Under the pieces are notes generated by a model that did not search any database, was not told where the DNA came from, and saw nothing but the letters and a program-made list of their open reading frames with translations. A stretch of 64,000 nucleotides of DNA from Streptomyces albus subsp. albus (GTDB taxonomy: Bacteria > Actinomycetota > Actinomycetes > Streptomycetales > Streptomycetaceae): contig NZ_JODR01000025.1 in assembly GCF_000725885.1 (NCBI RefSeq), positions 67,269 through 131,268 on the forward strand, in the 5' to 3' direction. A program made the position numbers and the translations under genes. Shown here piece by piece: positions 10,180 through 18,497 of this stretch. Each line of letters begins with the position of its first letter. Within the stretch, counting starts at the first letter, position 1.

Positions 10180-10213
10180 AAGGGAGGGGACCCGCCCCCC
10201 GGTCCCGCCCCTT
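10180..10213. terminator. Convergent hairpin after sepF
   Basis: AAGGGAGGGGACC (10180-10192) against GGTCCCGCCCCTT (10201-10213): 13-bp stem with two mismatches, 8-base C-rich loop, between converging genes. Confidence 0.5.
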
Positions 10214-10277
10214 CACCGTTCCGCCCCCGGGAGCGGGCCCGCGTACCCCGCCCCCGCCCGCAGACGCCCCGGAAGGC

Positions 10278-11462
10278 TCAGCCCCGGAAGGCGTCCACGC
10301 CCGTCAGGGCCTTGCCCAGCACCAGTTGGTGCATCTCCACGGTGCCCTCATACGTCAGCACGGACTCCAGATTCGTGCTGTGCCGCATCACCGGGTACTC
10401 CAGGGAGATCCCGTTCGCCCCCAGCACGGTCCGGGCGACGCGGCAGATCTCGATCGCCTCCCGCGTGTTGTTCAGCTTGCCGAAGCTGACCTGTTCCGGC
10501 CGCAGCAGCCCCGCGTCCATCCGCCGCCCCAGATGGTGGGCGAGCAGCAGCCCCTTGTGCAGTTCCACCGACATGTCGGCCAGCTTGGCCTGGGTGAGCT
10601 GGAAGCCGGCCAGCGGCCTGCCGAACTGCTCCCGCTCCTTGGCGTAGCCGAGCGCCGCCTCGAAGCAGGTACGGGCCGCGCCCATGGCGCCCCACACGAT
10701 GCCGTAGCGGGCATGGCTCAGACAGCTGAGCGGACCGCGCAGCCCCTGTGCGCCGGGCAGCACCGCGTCGGCCGGCAGCCGCACCTCGTCCAGCACGAGT
10801 TCGCTGGTGACGGAGGCGCGCAGGGAGAGCTTGTGCTTGATCTCGGGGGCGGAGAAGCCCGGGCTGTCGGTGGGGACGACGAAGCCCCGGATCCCCTCGT
10901 CGGTGCGGGCCCAGACGACGGCGACCCCGGCCACCGAGCCGTTGGTGATCCACATCTTGCGGCCGGTGAGCACCCAGTCGGAGCCGTCACGCTTGGCGTG
11001 GGTGCGCATGCCGCCCGGGTCGGAGCCGTGGTCGGGCTCGGTCAGGCCGAAGCAGCCGATGACCTCGCCGGAGGCCATCGACGGCAGCCACCGCTGCTTC
11101 TGCTCCTCGCTGCCGAACCGGTGGAGGGCGTACATGGCCAGCGAGCCCTGGACGGAGACCAGGGAGCGGATGCCGGAGTCGGCGGCCTCCAGCTCCAGAC
11201 AGACCAGACCGTACTGGACGGCGCTGGCCCCCGCACAGCCGTACCCGGTCAGGGACATGCCCAGCGCACCGAGGGAGCCCAGTTCACGGGCCAGCTCGCG
11301 GACGCCGGGCAGTTCGCCGCGCTCGTACCAGTCGGCGATGTGCGGCAGGACGCGGTCGGCCGCCCAGGCCCGCACGGTGTCGCGTACGGCACGGTCCTCG
11401 TCGTCGAGCAGGTCGTCGAGCCCCAGCGGGTCGTGCGCGTCGAACGCTGACGTCGTGCTCAT
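10278..11462 (-). CDS. Acyl-CoA dehydrogenase, glutaryl-CoA dehydrogenase-like
   Basis: 394-aa FAD enzyme, full length for the family. Helical N-domain, a central beta domain with the FAD/substrate motif CFGLTEPDHGSDPGG, WITNGSVAG, and C-terminal helices. The catalytic base is the Glu of LTYEGT near residue 375, in the position used by glutaryl-CoA dehydrogenases; RSLVSVQGSL also fits that subgroup. It would oxidise an acyl-CoA and pass electrons to ETF. Glutaryl-CoA (lysine/tryptophan breakdown) is plausible but not proven. No electron-transfer or decarboxylase partner is adjacent. Confidence 0.9.
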   Translation of the reverse strand: MSTTSAFDAHDPLGLDDLLDDEDRAVRDTVRAWAADRVLPHIADWYERGELPGVRELARELGSLGALGMSLTGYGCAGASAVQYGLVCLELEAADSGIRSLVSVQGSLAMYALHRFGSEEQKQRWLPSMASGEVIGCFGLTEPDHGSDPGGMRTHAKRDGSDWVLTGRKMWITNGSVAGVAVVWARTDEGIRGFVVPTDSPGFSAPEIKHKLSLRASVTSELVLDEVRLPADAVLPGAQGLRGPLSCLSHARYGIVWGAMGAARTCFEAALGYAKEREQFGRPLAGFQLTQAKLADMSVELHKGLLLAHHLGRRMDAGLLRPEQVSFGKLNNTREAIEICRVARTVLGANGISLEYPVMRHSTNLESVLTYEGTVEMHQLVLGKALTGVDAFRG

Positions 11463-11507
11463 GGGCGGCGCCTCCGGAAGGGAACGATCACGGCTGTCCG
11501 GCTGACG

Positions 11508-13175
11508 CTACGACTGGGTAACGCCCTCCGACAAGGGGCGGCCACCGCCCGCGTCCGCCTCCCCGGCGCCCCGCTCCCCCTCGTCCCCGGGCTCCGGCTG
11601 CGCACCGTCCATCCGGCGCGGCAGCCGCAGCGCGGCCAGCGCACCCGCCAGCAGGAGCACCGCGCTCACCAGCAGTGTGACGTGCAGCCCCGTCACGAAG
11701 GAGGAACGCGCCGCCGCCCGCAGCGCCTCGCCCGCGCCGCCGCCGAGATGGCCGGCGACCTCGTACGCCTCGCCCAGCGAGTGGCTGGCGTCCGCGCCCG
11801 CGCTCGCCGGGATGCCCGAGCGGCCGGCGGCGTCCCGCACGCCGGGCCCGTACGCGGCGTTCATGACGCTGCCGAGCAGGGCGATGCCGATGCCGGCGCC
11901 GAGCTGGTAGGCGGTCTCGCCGACGGCCGCCGCGCCACCGGACTGCTCGGGCGGCGCCTCGCTGAGCATCGACTCGTAGCAGCCGAACAGGGTCGTCTCC
12001 AGCCCGAAGCCCAGCAGCACGAAGCCGCCGACCAGCAGGCCGGGCCGGTCGTGCTGCCCCACCCCGGTCAGGCAGAGCACGGCGACGGCGGTGGCCACGA
12101 AGCCGAGCGCGACCATCAGGCGCGGCCCCAGCAGCGACAGCAGCCGGGAGCCGAGCAGTCCGGCCGCGATGGCGGCGACCGACAGCGGCAGCAGCCGCAG
12201 CCCGGTCTGGAGCGGGGAGAGCCCCAGTACGAGCTGGAGGTACTGGGCTGCGATCAGGGCGAGGCCGACCAGCGCCAGCACCGTCAGCACGATGCAGCCC
12301 ACGGAGGTGCCGAAGGCGGCCCGGGTGAGGCTGCCGAAGTCGATGAGGGGGTGCGGGCGGCGGCGCTGCCGGCGGACGAACAGGGCGATCAGTGCGGCAC
12401 CGGCCGCCAGCGGCAGCCAGCACAGCGGGCTGAGCCCCTCACCGCCGCCGGCCTGCTTGACGCCGAAGATGACGCCGAACAGGCCGGCCGCCGCCATCAG
12501 GGCGCCCAGCACGTCCCAGGGGCCGTCGCTGCCGCTGACGGACTCGGGCAGCAGCCAGCGGCCCAGCGGGAGGCTGACGGCCATCAGCGGAAGGTTGATC
12601 AGGAAGACCGAACCCCACCAGTAGTGCTCCAGCAGCAGCCCGCCCACCAGGGGACCGACGGCGGCCCCCACCGCGGCCACCGCGCTCCACACGCCGACGG
12701 CCAGCGCCCGTTCGCGGCGGTCGGGGAAGACCTGGCGGAGGATCGAGAGGGTGGCCGGCATGATCATGGCGCCGCCGACGCCGAGCAGCGCGCGGGCGCC
12801 GATCAGGACGCTCGCGCTCTGGGAGTAGGCGGCCAGCGCGGAGGCGACGGCGAAGAGCGCGTACCCGCACAGCAGGACCCGTCTGGTGCCGACCTTGTCA
12901 CCGAGCGTGCCGAAGAGGATGAGCAGGGAGGCACACACCAGCGGGTAGGCGTCCACGATCCACAGCAGCTCGATGGAACCGGGCCGCAGGTCCTCCGAGA
13001 CGGCGGGGACGGCCACGTGCAGCACGGTGGCGTCGATGGCGACCAGCAGCAGGCTGGCGCACAGGACGACGAGCACGACCCACCGGTTCGGACCCGCCTT
13101 CGTCCGCCGCCGGCCGGTTCCGGGTTCGGGGACGTCCGCCGCCTGCCGTGATATGGCCGTGGTCGTCCCAGGCAT
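11508..13175 (-). CDS. MFS drug exporter, DHA2 (EmrB/QacA) type, 14 TM
   Basis: 555-aa membrane protein. The hydrophilic N-terminus is ~32 residues, then about 14 hydrophobic helices. Signature pieces: LLVAIDATVLHVAVPAV in helix 1 (DHA2 motif D1), FGTLGDKVGTRRVLL (motif A), and a motif-C-like region ALLGVGGAMIMPATLS. It ends in an acidic, Gly-rich tail. AGGAGGTG lies upstream of the ATG at 13175; an open frame further upstream lacks coding character. Probably a proton-driven exporter of small hydrophobic or cationic compounds. No regulator is adjacent; substrate unknown. Confidence 0.9.
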   Translation of the reverse strand: MPGTTTAISRQAADVPEPGTGRRRTKAGPNRWVVLVVLCASLLLVAIDATVLHVAVPAVSEDLRPGSIELLWIVDAYPLVCASLLILFGTLGDKVGTRRVLLCGYALFAVASALAAYSQSASVLIGARALLGVGGAMIMPATLSILRQVFPDRRERALAVGVWSAVAAVGAAVGPLVGGLLLEHYWWGSVFLINLPLMAVSLPLGRWLLPESVSGSDGPWDVLGALMAAAGLFGVIFGVKQAGGGEGLSPLCWLPLAAGAALIALFVRRQRRRPHPLIDFGSLTRAAFGTSVGCIVLTVLALVGLALIAAQYLQLVLGLSPLQTGLRLLPLSVAAIAAGLLGSRLLSLLGPRLMVALGFVATAVAVLCLTGVGQHDRPGLLVGGFVLLGFGLETTLFGCYESMLSEAPPEQSGGAAAVGETAYQLGAGIGIALLGSVMNAAYGPGVRDAAGRSGIPASAGADASHSLGEAYEVAGHLGGGAGEALRAAARSSFVTGLHVTLLVSAVLLLAGALAALRLPRRMDGAQPEPGDEGERGAGEADAGGGRPLSEGVTQS

Positions 13176-13495
13176 GTACGCACCTCCTGTTGCTCTCGCA
13201 CCCGCGGGCGAGCCTTGGGGTGGGGACGGCTGTCCGGGCGCGGTGGTCTGCCCGCGAGGCCCGTACGGCGTCGGCTCCGGCCCGGTGGAAGAGGGGCGAG
13301 TTCCGGTTAGCGTACGCGAGTCGTAGCGGGCGTCCACCTCTCCCCCATTCAACGAGTGGATGGCCGTGGGTGCATCTGCCCGGTACGCGCCCGGGTATGG
13401 CGGCGGATTTCCTGCGGTTTTCGCATGCCGCCTGGTCACGTACGGTTTGCGTCCCGCTGTCCGGACCGGCTCCGCGGTGGCCAATAATCGTCCGG
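13176..13495. other. 320-bp divergent promoter region
   Basis: Non-coding stretch between the MFS gene (minus) and the PIG-V-like gene (plus). Presumed to hold both promoters. No clear operator, RNA or small gene recognised. Confidence 0.5.
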
Positions 13496-14662
13496 ATGAC
13501 TGACCTCGCCGACCCCGGCCACCCCTCGACACGTGGGGGCGTCTCCCCGGACGTCCGCGCGAAGGCGTGGCGCCGGCCCGCCGCCGCCCTGCTGGCGTAC
13601 GCGGGAGTCCGCGCGCTCGGCCTGGCCGTGCTCGCGCTGTGGAGCGCCGTCCGCGGGGCCGACGCCCACACCCTGCTGACGGCCCGCTGGGACTCGCTGT
13701 GGTACACGCGCATCGCCGAGGGCTGGTACGGCTACCAGGTGCGGCTCCCCGACGGCGGCGTCCACTCCGATCTGGCGTTCTTCCCGCTGCTGCCGGGGCT
13801 GGAGCGGGGCCTGGCCGAGGCCTCGCCGCTGTCCGCGGCCGATGCGGGGCTGCTGGTGAGCTGGATCGCCTCGCTGACCGCCGCCTGGGCGCTGTACCTG
13901 ATCGGGGAGCGGCTGCACGGGCGGCGCGCCGGGATCTGCCTGGCGGTGCTGTGGGCGGCGCTGCCGGTCGGTGTGGTCCAGTCGATGGCCTACAGCGAGT
14001 CGCTGTTCACGGCGCTCGCCGCGTGGGCGCTGTGGTCGGTGCTGACCGGCCGCTGGGTGTGGGCGGGCACGCTGGCGGCACTGGCCGGGCTGACCCGGCC
14101 GGTGGGCGCCGCCGTGGTCGCCGCCGTGTGGATCGCGGCGCTGCTCACGCTGCGGCGCGAGCGGCGCGGACCGGACCGGCGGATGGCCGCGGGACTGCTG
14201 CTGGCCCCGCTGGGCTGGTGCGGGTACTTCGTCTGGGTGGGAGTCAGGACCGGGAGCGTCACCGGATACCTGGACGTCCAGGGCCAGTGGGGCAACGGCT
14301 TCGACGGGGGGCGGGCGTTCGCCGTCTTCATCTGGCAGAACCTGACCGGCACGGTCGTCGGCGGCATCGGTCTGCTCGCCGGGGTCGCCCTGGTGATCTG
14401 GCTGTACGTGCTGGCGGTGAGGCAGCGGCAGCCGCCGGCGCTGCTGGTGTACGCGGGCATCGTGGTGACACTCGCCCTGTGCGCCAAGGGCTACTTCGGC
14501 TCCAAACCGCGGCTGCTGCTCCCCGCGTTTCCGCTGCTCGTCCCGCCCGCGGCCTGGCTGGCCCGGCGCCGCACGGCACACGCGGCCGTGCTGCTGGGCA
14601 CGCTGGCGGCCGGTTCCGCTGTCTACGGCGCCTGGTGGCTGAACGGCTCGGGCCCGCCGTGA
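13496..14662 (+). CDS. PIG-V-like (GT76) membrane mannosyltransferase
   Basis: 388-aa polytopic protein with about 8-9 membrane helices. The first extracytoplasmic loop has RWDSLWYTRIAEGWYGY, matching the WDxxxYxxIA pattern of PIG-V/GT-C mannosyltransferases; an acidic HSDLAFFPLLPGL segment follows. A later AYSESLFTAL and the LTRPVG loop are also typical. In actinobacteria such proteins are thought to use polyprenyl-phosphate-mannose to decorate envelope glycans or proteins. The ATG at 13496 was chosen because family similarity begins soon after; no clear ribosome site is visible. Confidence 0.82.
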   Translation: MTDLADPGHPSTRGGVSPDVRAKAWRRPAAALLAYAGVRALGLAVLALWSAVRGADAHTLLTARWDSLWYTRIAEGWYGYQVRLPDGGVHSDLAFFPLLPGLERGLAEASPLSAADAGLLVSWIASLTAAWALYLIGERLHGRRAGICLAVLWAALPVGVVQSMAYSESLFTALAAWALWSVLTGRWVWAGTLAALAGLTRPVGAAVVAAVWIAALLTLRRERRGPDRRMAAGLLLAPLGWCGYFVWVGVRTGSVTGYLDVQGQWGNGFDGGRAFAVFIWQNLTGTVVGGIGLLAGVALVIWLYVLAVRQRQPPALLVYAGIVVTLALCAKGYFGSKPRLLLPAFPLLVPPAAWLARRRTAHAAVLLGTLAAGSAVYGAWWLNGSGPP

Positions 14663-14946
14663 CGGCCATGGCCGGGCCCGCCGCCGTCGCCGAACCACGC
14701 CGGGCGGCACGGCGAAATCCGTGCGACGCAACGGTGAATGACAGGAATGGCGGAATGACGGCGAATACAGCGGACCGCCTGTGACGAAAGTCGCTCCGCG
14801 GGTTGGACGGTGCAATCAATCGGCCCGGGAATCGACCGAGATAAACAGAACCTAAGCCCGGGGCGCGCCCTTTTGCACATCACATCGGCATCACGAAGAG
14901 CCCGCCCTCGCCGAACGCGCTCTTCACGCGCGGTAATCTCGATTAG

Positions 14947-15840
14947 GTGCGTACCGACCGAATCTTCTCCCGGCTGGAGCAGGAGCCGCACCGTCCGTGC
15001 GGCCCGTTCCCGCGGATGAGTCGCGTCCGGCTGGGTCTGTTCAGCGTCACGGTCGCCCTCTATCTGGCGATCGTGGTCGCCGTCCTGGGCACGACATGGC
15101 TCGTCCAGCTCGACTGGCAGGTCATGCTCTTCCGCCCGTACAAGCAGTGGCCGGCCGTGCACGGCTTCCTCGACGCCTTCGTGGTGCTCGGACAGCGCGG
15201 CCCCACAGCCGTGCTGGTGGCCGCCTGGCTGGGCTGGCGCTCCTGGCGGCAGCGCACACTGCGCCCACTGCTGGCACTGGGGTTCGCCCTGTTGACGCTC
15301 AACGCGTCGGTCGGCGCAGTCAAGATCGGCCTGGGCCGCCTGGGACCGCACTACGCGACCGAGATCGGCTCGGCCGAACTGTGGTCCGGCGGCGATATAT
15401 TCCCCTCGGGCCACACCGCCAACGCGGTCGTGACCTGGGGCATCCTCGCCTATCTGGCCACCACCCCCCGGGCCCGCAGATGGCTCTCGGTCATCGGTGC
15501 CGTCTTCGCGCTCGGTGTGGGCGCCACGACGGTCTACCTCGGTACGCACTGGGTGAGCGACGTCCTGCTGGGCTGGGCCGCCGGGCTGCTGATCCTGCTG
15601 GGGCTGCCCTGGGGGGAGCCCGCCATCGCCCGGGTGGAGGCCTTCCTCCTCGCGCTGCGTGACCGCTTCATGACGGCGGGCGCACCCGTCTCCTCCAGCT
15701 CGCCCTCCCCCGCCGGGCAGCCCGTCTCCACCCGCAAGTTGGTGGGCTCCCGGGTGCCGGCCCAGGAACCGGGCAACGGTGCCCGTACCGCGCTGCCGCG
15801 TACGGCGGACGAGGCGCACGCCCCCGCCTCCCGCTACTGA
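14947..15840 (+). CDS. PAP2-family membrane phosphatase
   Basis: 297 aa, GTG start. About five to six membrane helices from residue ~27. The three PAP2 active-site motifs are recognisable: KIGLGRLGP (motif 1, weakly RP-like), IFPSGHTAN (motif 2) and TTVYLGTHWVSDVLLGW (motif 3, His and Asp). The C-terminal ~70 residues are hydrophilic and probably cytoplasmic. Likely a lipid-phosphate phosphatase acting on polyprenyl or phosphatidyl phosphates at the outer membrane face. It sits downstream of a polyprenyl-sugar-dependent transferase, so undecaprenyl-phosphate recycling is a reasonable but unproven guess. Confidence 0.87.
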   Translation: MRTDRIFSRLEQEPHRPCGPFPRMSRVRLGLFSVTVALYLAIVVAVLGTTWLVQLDWQVMLFRPYKQWPAVHGFLDAFVVLGQRGPTAVLVAAWLGWRSWRQRTLRPLLALGFALLTLNASVGAVKIGLGRLGPHYATEIGSAELWSGGDIFPSGHTANAVVTWGILAYLATTPRARRWLSVIGAVFALGVGATTVYLGTHWVSDVLLGWAAGLLILLGLPWGEPAIARVEAFLLALRDRFMTAGAPVSSSSPSPAGQPVSTRKLVGSRVPAQEPGNGARTALPRTADEAHAPASRY

Positions 15841-15968
15841 CCCGGCCCTTCTCCCTCGCCCTCCCCGGGCGTCCGGCACAACGGTGGCACGTCCGGTCCG
15901 CCGTCACCCCGCACGCGGGGCGTACGCCCCCGTACCGTGCGCGTACGCGTAACTCCCCCGCGCACGGG

Positions 15969-16184
15969 TCAGCCCGGCCAGCAGCGCACCACCTGACCGT
16001 CCCGCACCGCCTGGTTGAGCCGCCCCACGACGTACTCCATGGTGATGATCGCGTCCGGCTCCAGTTGACGGACGGTGGTCCAGCCGCGCTCCCGGGCACG
16101 CCGTTCGGCCTCCTGCGCGGCCAGCCCCACATAGGACTCCGGGTCGTCGTCGGGCAGTTGCTGCTTCGCGGATTCGGGTGCCAT
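15969..16184 (-). CDS. Small I78-family peptidase-inhibitor-like protein
   Basis: 71-aa protein with no signal peptide. The second half (GWTTVRQLEPDAIITMEY...GRLNQAVRDGQVVRCWPG) matches the I78 inhibitor pattern: a VR-x-L-x-P segment, a T-M/D-Y turn and an RLN motif before a final Cys-containing strand. Family members bind serine proteases, but many actinobacterial copies are cytoplasmic and uncharacterised. It converges with the PAP2 gene. A perfect GGGGCGTACGCCCC palindrome at 15917-15930 lies just past its stop. Start at 16184 is the only Met near the family start. Confidence 0.65.
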   Translation of the reverse strand: MAPESAKQQLPDDDPESYVGLAAQEAERRARERGWTTVRQLEPDAIITMEYVVGRLNQAVRDGQVVRCWPG

Positions 16185-16478
16185 GCGGCCACCGTATGCG
16201 CACGGTGCGGGCAGCCGGAAGTAGCGCCTCCACCGCGGGGTCGTCACGCTTGTGTCACAACGCTCGGTACACGGAGCCCCGTTGCCGGTGTCACCCGTAC
16301 GTGCCCTCCCGGCACCGTGAATTCGACGGATTCCGTATTCCGTACGGGCCACCGGAATGCCCGGCCGAAAAGGAAGCGGCATGAATTCACGAACAGTAAG
16401 GGAAGGCGACCCGCGGACTGTCGGAAGAGGTGACCGAAGGGTCATCGCACACACTCCGAAGGGCCCTCGCGTGCGCTC

Positions 16479-17453
16479 TCACAGGGCGGGGTTCGGCCCC
16501 AGCGCGCGGTCCAGCCGGTCGCGCAGGCCAGCGACATGGTCGCGCAGCGCGGCGGGTTCCCGCACCTCGAAGTCGTGCCCCAGCATCAGCACGTGGACGA
16601 GCACCGCCTGGAGGGAGTGACCGCCGGTGCGCAGCAGACAGCTGTGCCCGTCCACCGGCTCCAGGGTGCCAGCCGACATCGAGATGCTCTCCGCCGCCCG
16701 CTCCATGGGAACGCGCAGCAGCACGGTGACCTGCTCGGGGTAGACCCGGGTGGACACGCCCTGGGACACCCACGCCGCCAGGTCCTCGGCGGGGGGCGTG
16801 CGCGGTGTGAACCGCGGCCCGTGCGGCGGCGTGAGGACGATCCGGTCGACGCGGAAGGTGCGCCAGTCGTCCCGTCCCAGATCCCAGCCGACCAGGTACC
16901 AGCGGTGGTGTGTGGTCACCAGCCGGTGCGGTTCGACGGTGCGCCCCGAGGAGCTTCCCTGGTGCGTCTCGTACCGGAAGCGGAGCTGTTGGTTATCACG
17001 GCAGGCGTGCGCCAGTTCGGTCAGTACCTCCGGGCCGACGGCGGTCTCCCGGCGCGGCCCGACCATGGGCACGGTGGCCTCGGTCAGCGCGCCCACACGG
17101 TGCCGCAGCCGGTGCGGAAGCACCTGTTCGAGTTTGGCCAGGGCGCGGGCCGAGGAGTCGCCGATGCCCGCTATGGCACCGCCGGCCGCACCGCGCAGCC
17201 CCACCGCCACGGCGACGGCCTCCTCGTCGTCCAGCAGCAGCGGCGGCAGCCGGGCGCCGGCCCCCAGCTGGTAGCCGCCCGCCGTGCCGCTGGTGGAGTG
17301 GACGGGGTAGCCCAGCTCGCGGAGCCGTTCCATGTCACGGCGCACGGTGCGCGGGCTGACGCCGAGCCGCTCGGCGAGGTCGCGCCCGGACCAGTCGCGG
17401 TGTGTCTGCAGCAGTGAGAGCAGCCGTAGCAGGCGTGCCGAGGTCTCCAGCAT
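16479..17453 (-). CDS. HTH + WYL-domain transcriptional regulator
   Basis: 324-aa regulator of the YafY/DeoR-like type. The winged HTH (HTH_11) is at residues ~8-60 (LAERLGVSPRTVRRDMERL). A WYL domain follows at ~140-225, seen in HRWYLVGWDLGRDDWRTFRVDRI-type sequence (split here to its core WYLVGWD and FRVDRI), and a WCX extension fills the C-terminus. WYL domains bind nucleic-acid or nucleotide ligands and often control DNA-damage or stress genes. No obvious target is adjacent; the gene to its right in the same orientation is the unrecognised 17538-18497 gene. Confidence 0.9.
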   Translation of the reverse strand: MLETSARLLRLLSLLQTHRDWSGRDLAERLGVSPRTVRRDMERLRELGYPVHSTSGTAGGYQLGAGARLPPLLLDDEEAVAVAVGLRGAAGGAIAGIGDSSARALAKLEQVLPHRLRHRVGALTEATVPMVGPRRETAVGPEVLTELAHACRDNQQLRFRYETHQGSSSGRTVEPHRLVTTHHRWYLVGWDLGRDDWRTFRVDRIVLTPPHGPRFTPRTPPAEDLAAWVSQGVSTRVYPEQVTVLLRVPMERAAESISMSAGTLEPVDGHSCLLRTGGHSLQAVLVHVLMLGHDFEVREPAALRDHVAGLRDRLDRALGPNPAL

Positions 17454-17537
17454 GCGCAGAGTCTGGCACCGCTCGCGGTCAGGGGCTGTCCGCGGACGGC
17501 GGGGGACACGGCGCCCGGTGCGGACCGGGCGCCGCCG

Positions 17538-18497
17538 TCACGGGGTGACGCGGTCGACCCGTACGGCCAGGTCGTTGTTGAGGGTGTAGTACGGCTTCGC
17601 CACGAGCCCGGTCTCCTCCTCCGTCGCGGCCTCGGGCGGTGCCACCGGGTGCGCGGGGTAGGTGAAGATCCGTTTCTTGTCCGGTACGTCGTCCAGGATG
17701 CGGGCGACGCGTACCCCCTCCGCGTCGGCGGCGGGACGCAGCCACAGGTCCCACAGCCGGTGCCCGGCCAGCGGACCGTACGGCAGCGTGGCGGTGAACT
17801 CCCGCTGGTCGGCGCCCTGGCCGGTCACCGGCGTCTGGACGGGCTTGTGCTCGCCGCGCCGCGGCCGGGCCTCCAGCACGGCACTCGCCGCCAGTTCGGC
17901 GCCGTAGAGCCGTCCGGTCAGCCGCAGTCCGCCGTCGTGGACGTGGAGGGAGTCCGCCTCGGCGTGCGGCCAGCGCATCCAGGAGCGGACGCTCAGGTTG
18001 CCGTTCTTGGTGGCGTAGGGGATGCGCACGCCCAGCCAGGTGCGGCTCTCCTGCGGCACACGGTCGACCAGGGAGCGCAGGTCGTTGACGCCGGGCGCCA
18101 GTCTTCGCGGCTGCGCCCCGGGCAGGACGAGGAAGACGTTCCAGCGCCCCTCGCTCAGCGGCACGGTGCTGGGCAGGGCCGCGCGCAGCGTGCCGGGGGC
18201 GGCGCCCTGCACGGGGGACAGCGGGAGCCTCACCTCCTCGGTCTCGCCGGAGGGGCTGGGACGGCGGCGCAGCAGCAGCCCGGCGTCCTCGCCGTGCGCG
18301 TCCGCGGCCGGCACGGTCACGTCGAAGGTCAGGCCCCCGGCGCTGTCGGCGGTGCAGTCGGCGACCGGGCCGGAGCGGGGCGTCGCCGTCCGCCCGGAGG
18401 GCGGGTGGTGCGGCTCCCCCGCGGCGGTGGGGAGCGGCGCGGGCGCGTCGTGCTGCCCGGCGCCCGGTTCGGTGCGGGTGGTGGTGCTGCCGCTCAT
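17538..18497 (-). CDS. Conserved hypothetical, partner of GT4 glycosyltransferase
   Basis: 319-aa soluble protein not recognised with confidence. The N-terminal ~50 residues are low-complexity (Pro/Gly/Thr). The rest looks beta-rich with repeated strands and no membrane segments or signal peptide. It ends in KPYYTLNNDLAVRVDRVTP, and the second half has GRLYGAELAASAVLEARPRR and HRLWDLWLRP segments, similar in style to beta domains attached to wall-polymer transferases. Its ATG overlaps the upstream glycosyltransferase stop (ATGA), so the two are made together. A role in envelope polysaccharide modification is only inferred from context. Confidence 0.75.
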   Translation of the reverse strand: MSGSTTTRTEPGAGQHDAPAPLPTAAGEPHHPPSGRTATPRSGPVADCTADSAGGLTFDVTVPAADAHGEDAGLLLRRRPSPSGETEEVRLPLSPVQGAAPGTLRAALPSTVPLSEGRWNVFLVLPGAQPRRLAPGVNDLRSLVDRVPQESRTWLGVRIPYATKNGNLSVRSWMRWPHAEADSLHVHDGGLRLTGRLYGAELAASAVLEARPRRGEHKPVQTPVTGQGADQREFTATLPYGPLAGHRLWDLWLRPAADAEGVRVARILDDVPDKKRIFTYPAHPVAPPEAATEEETGLVAKPYYTLNNDLAVRVDRVTP

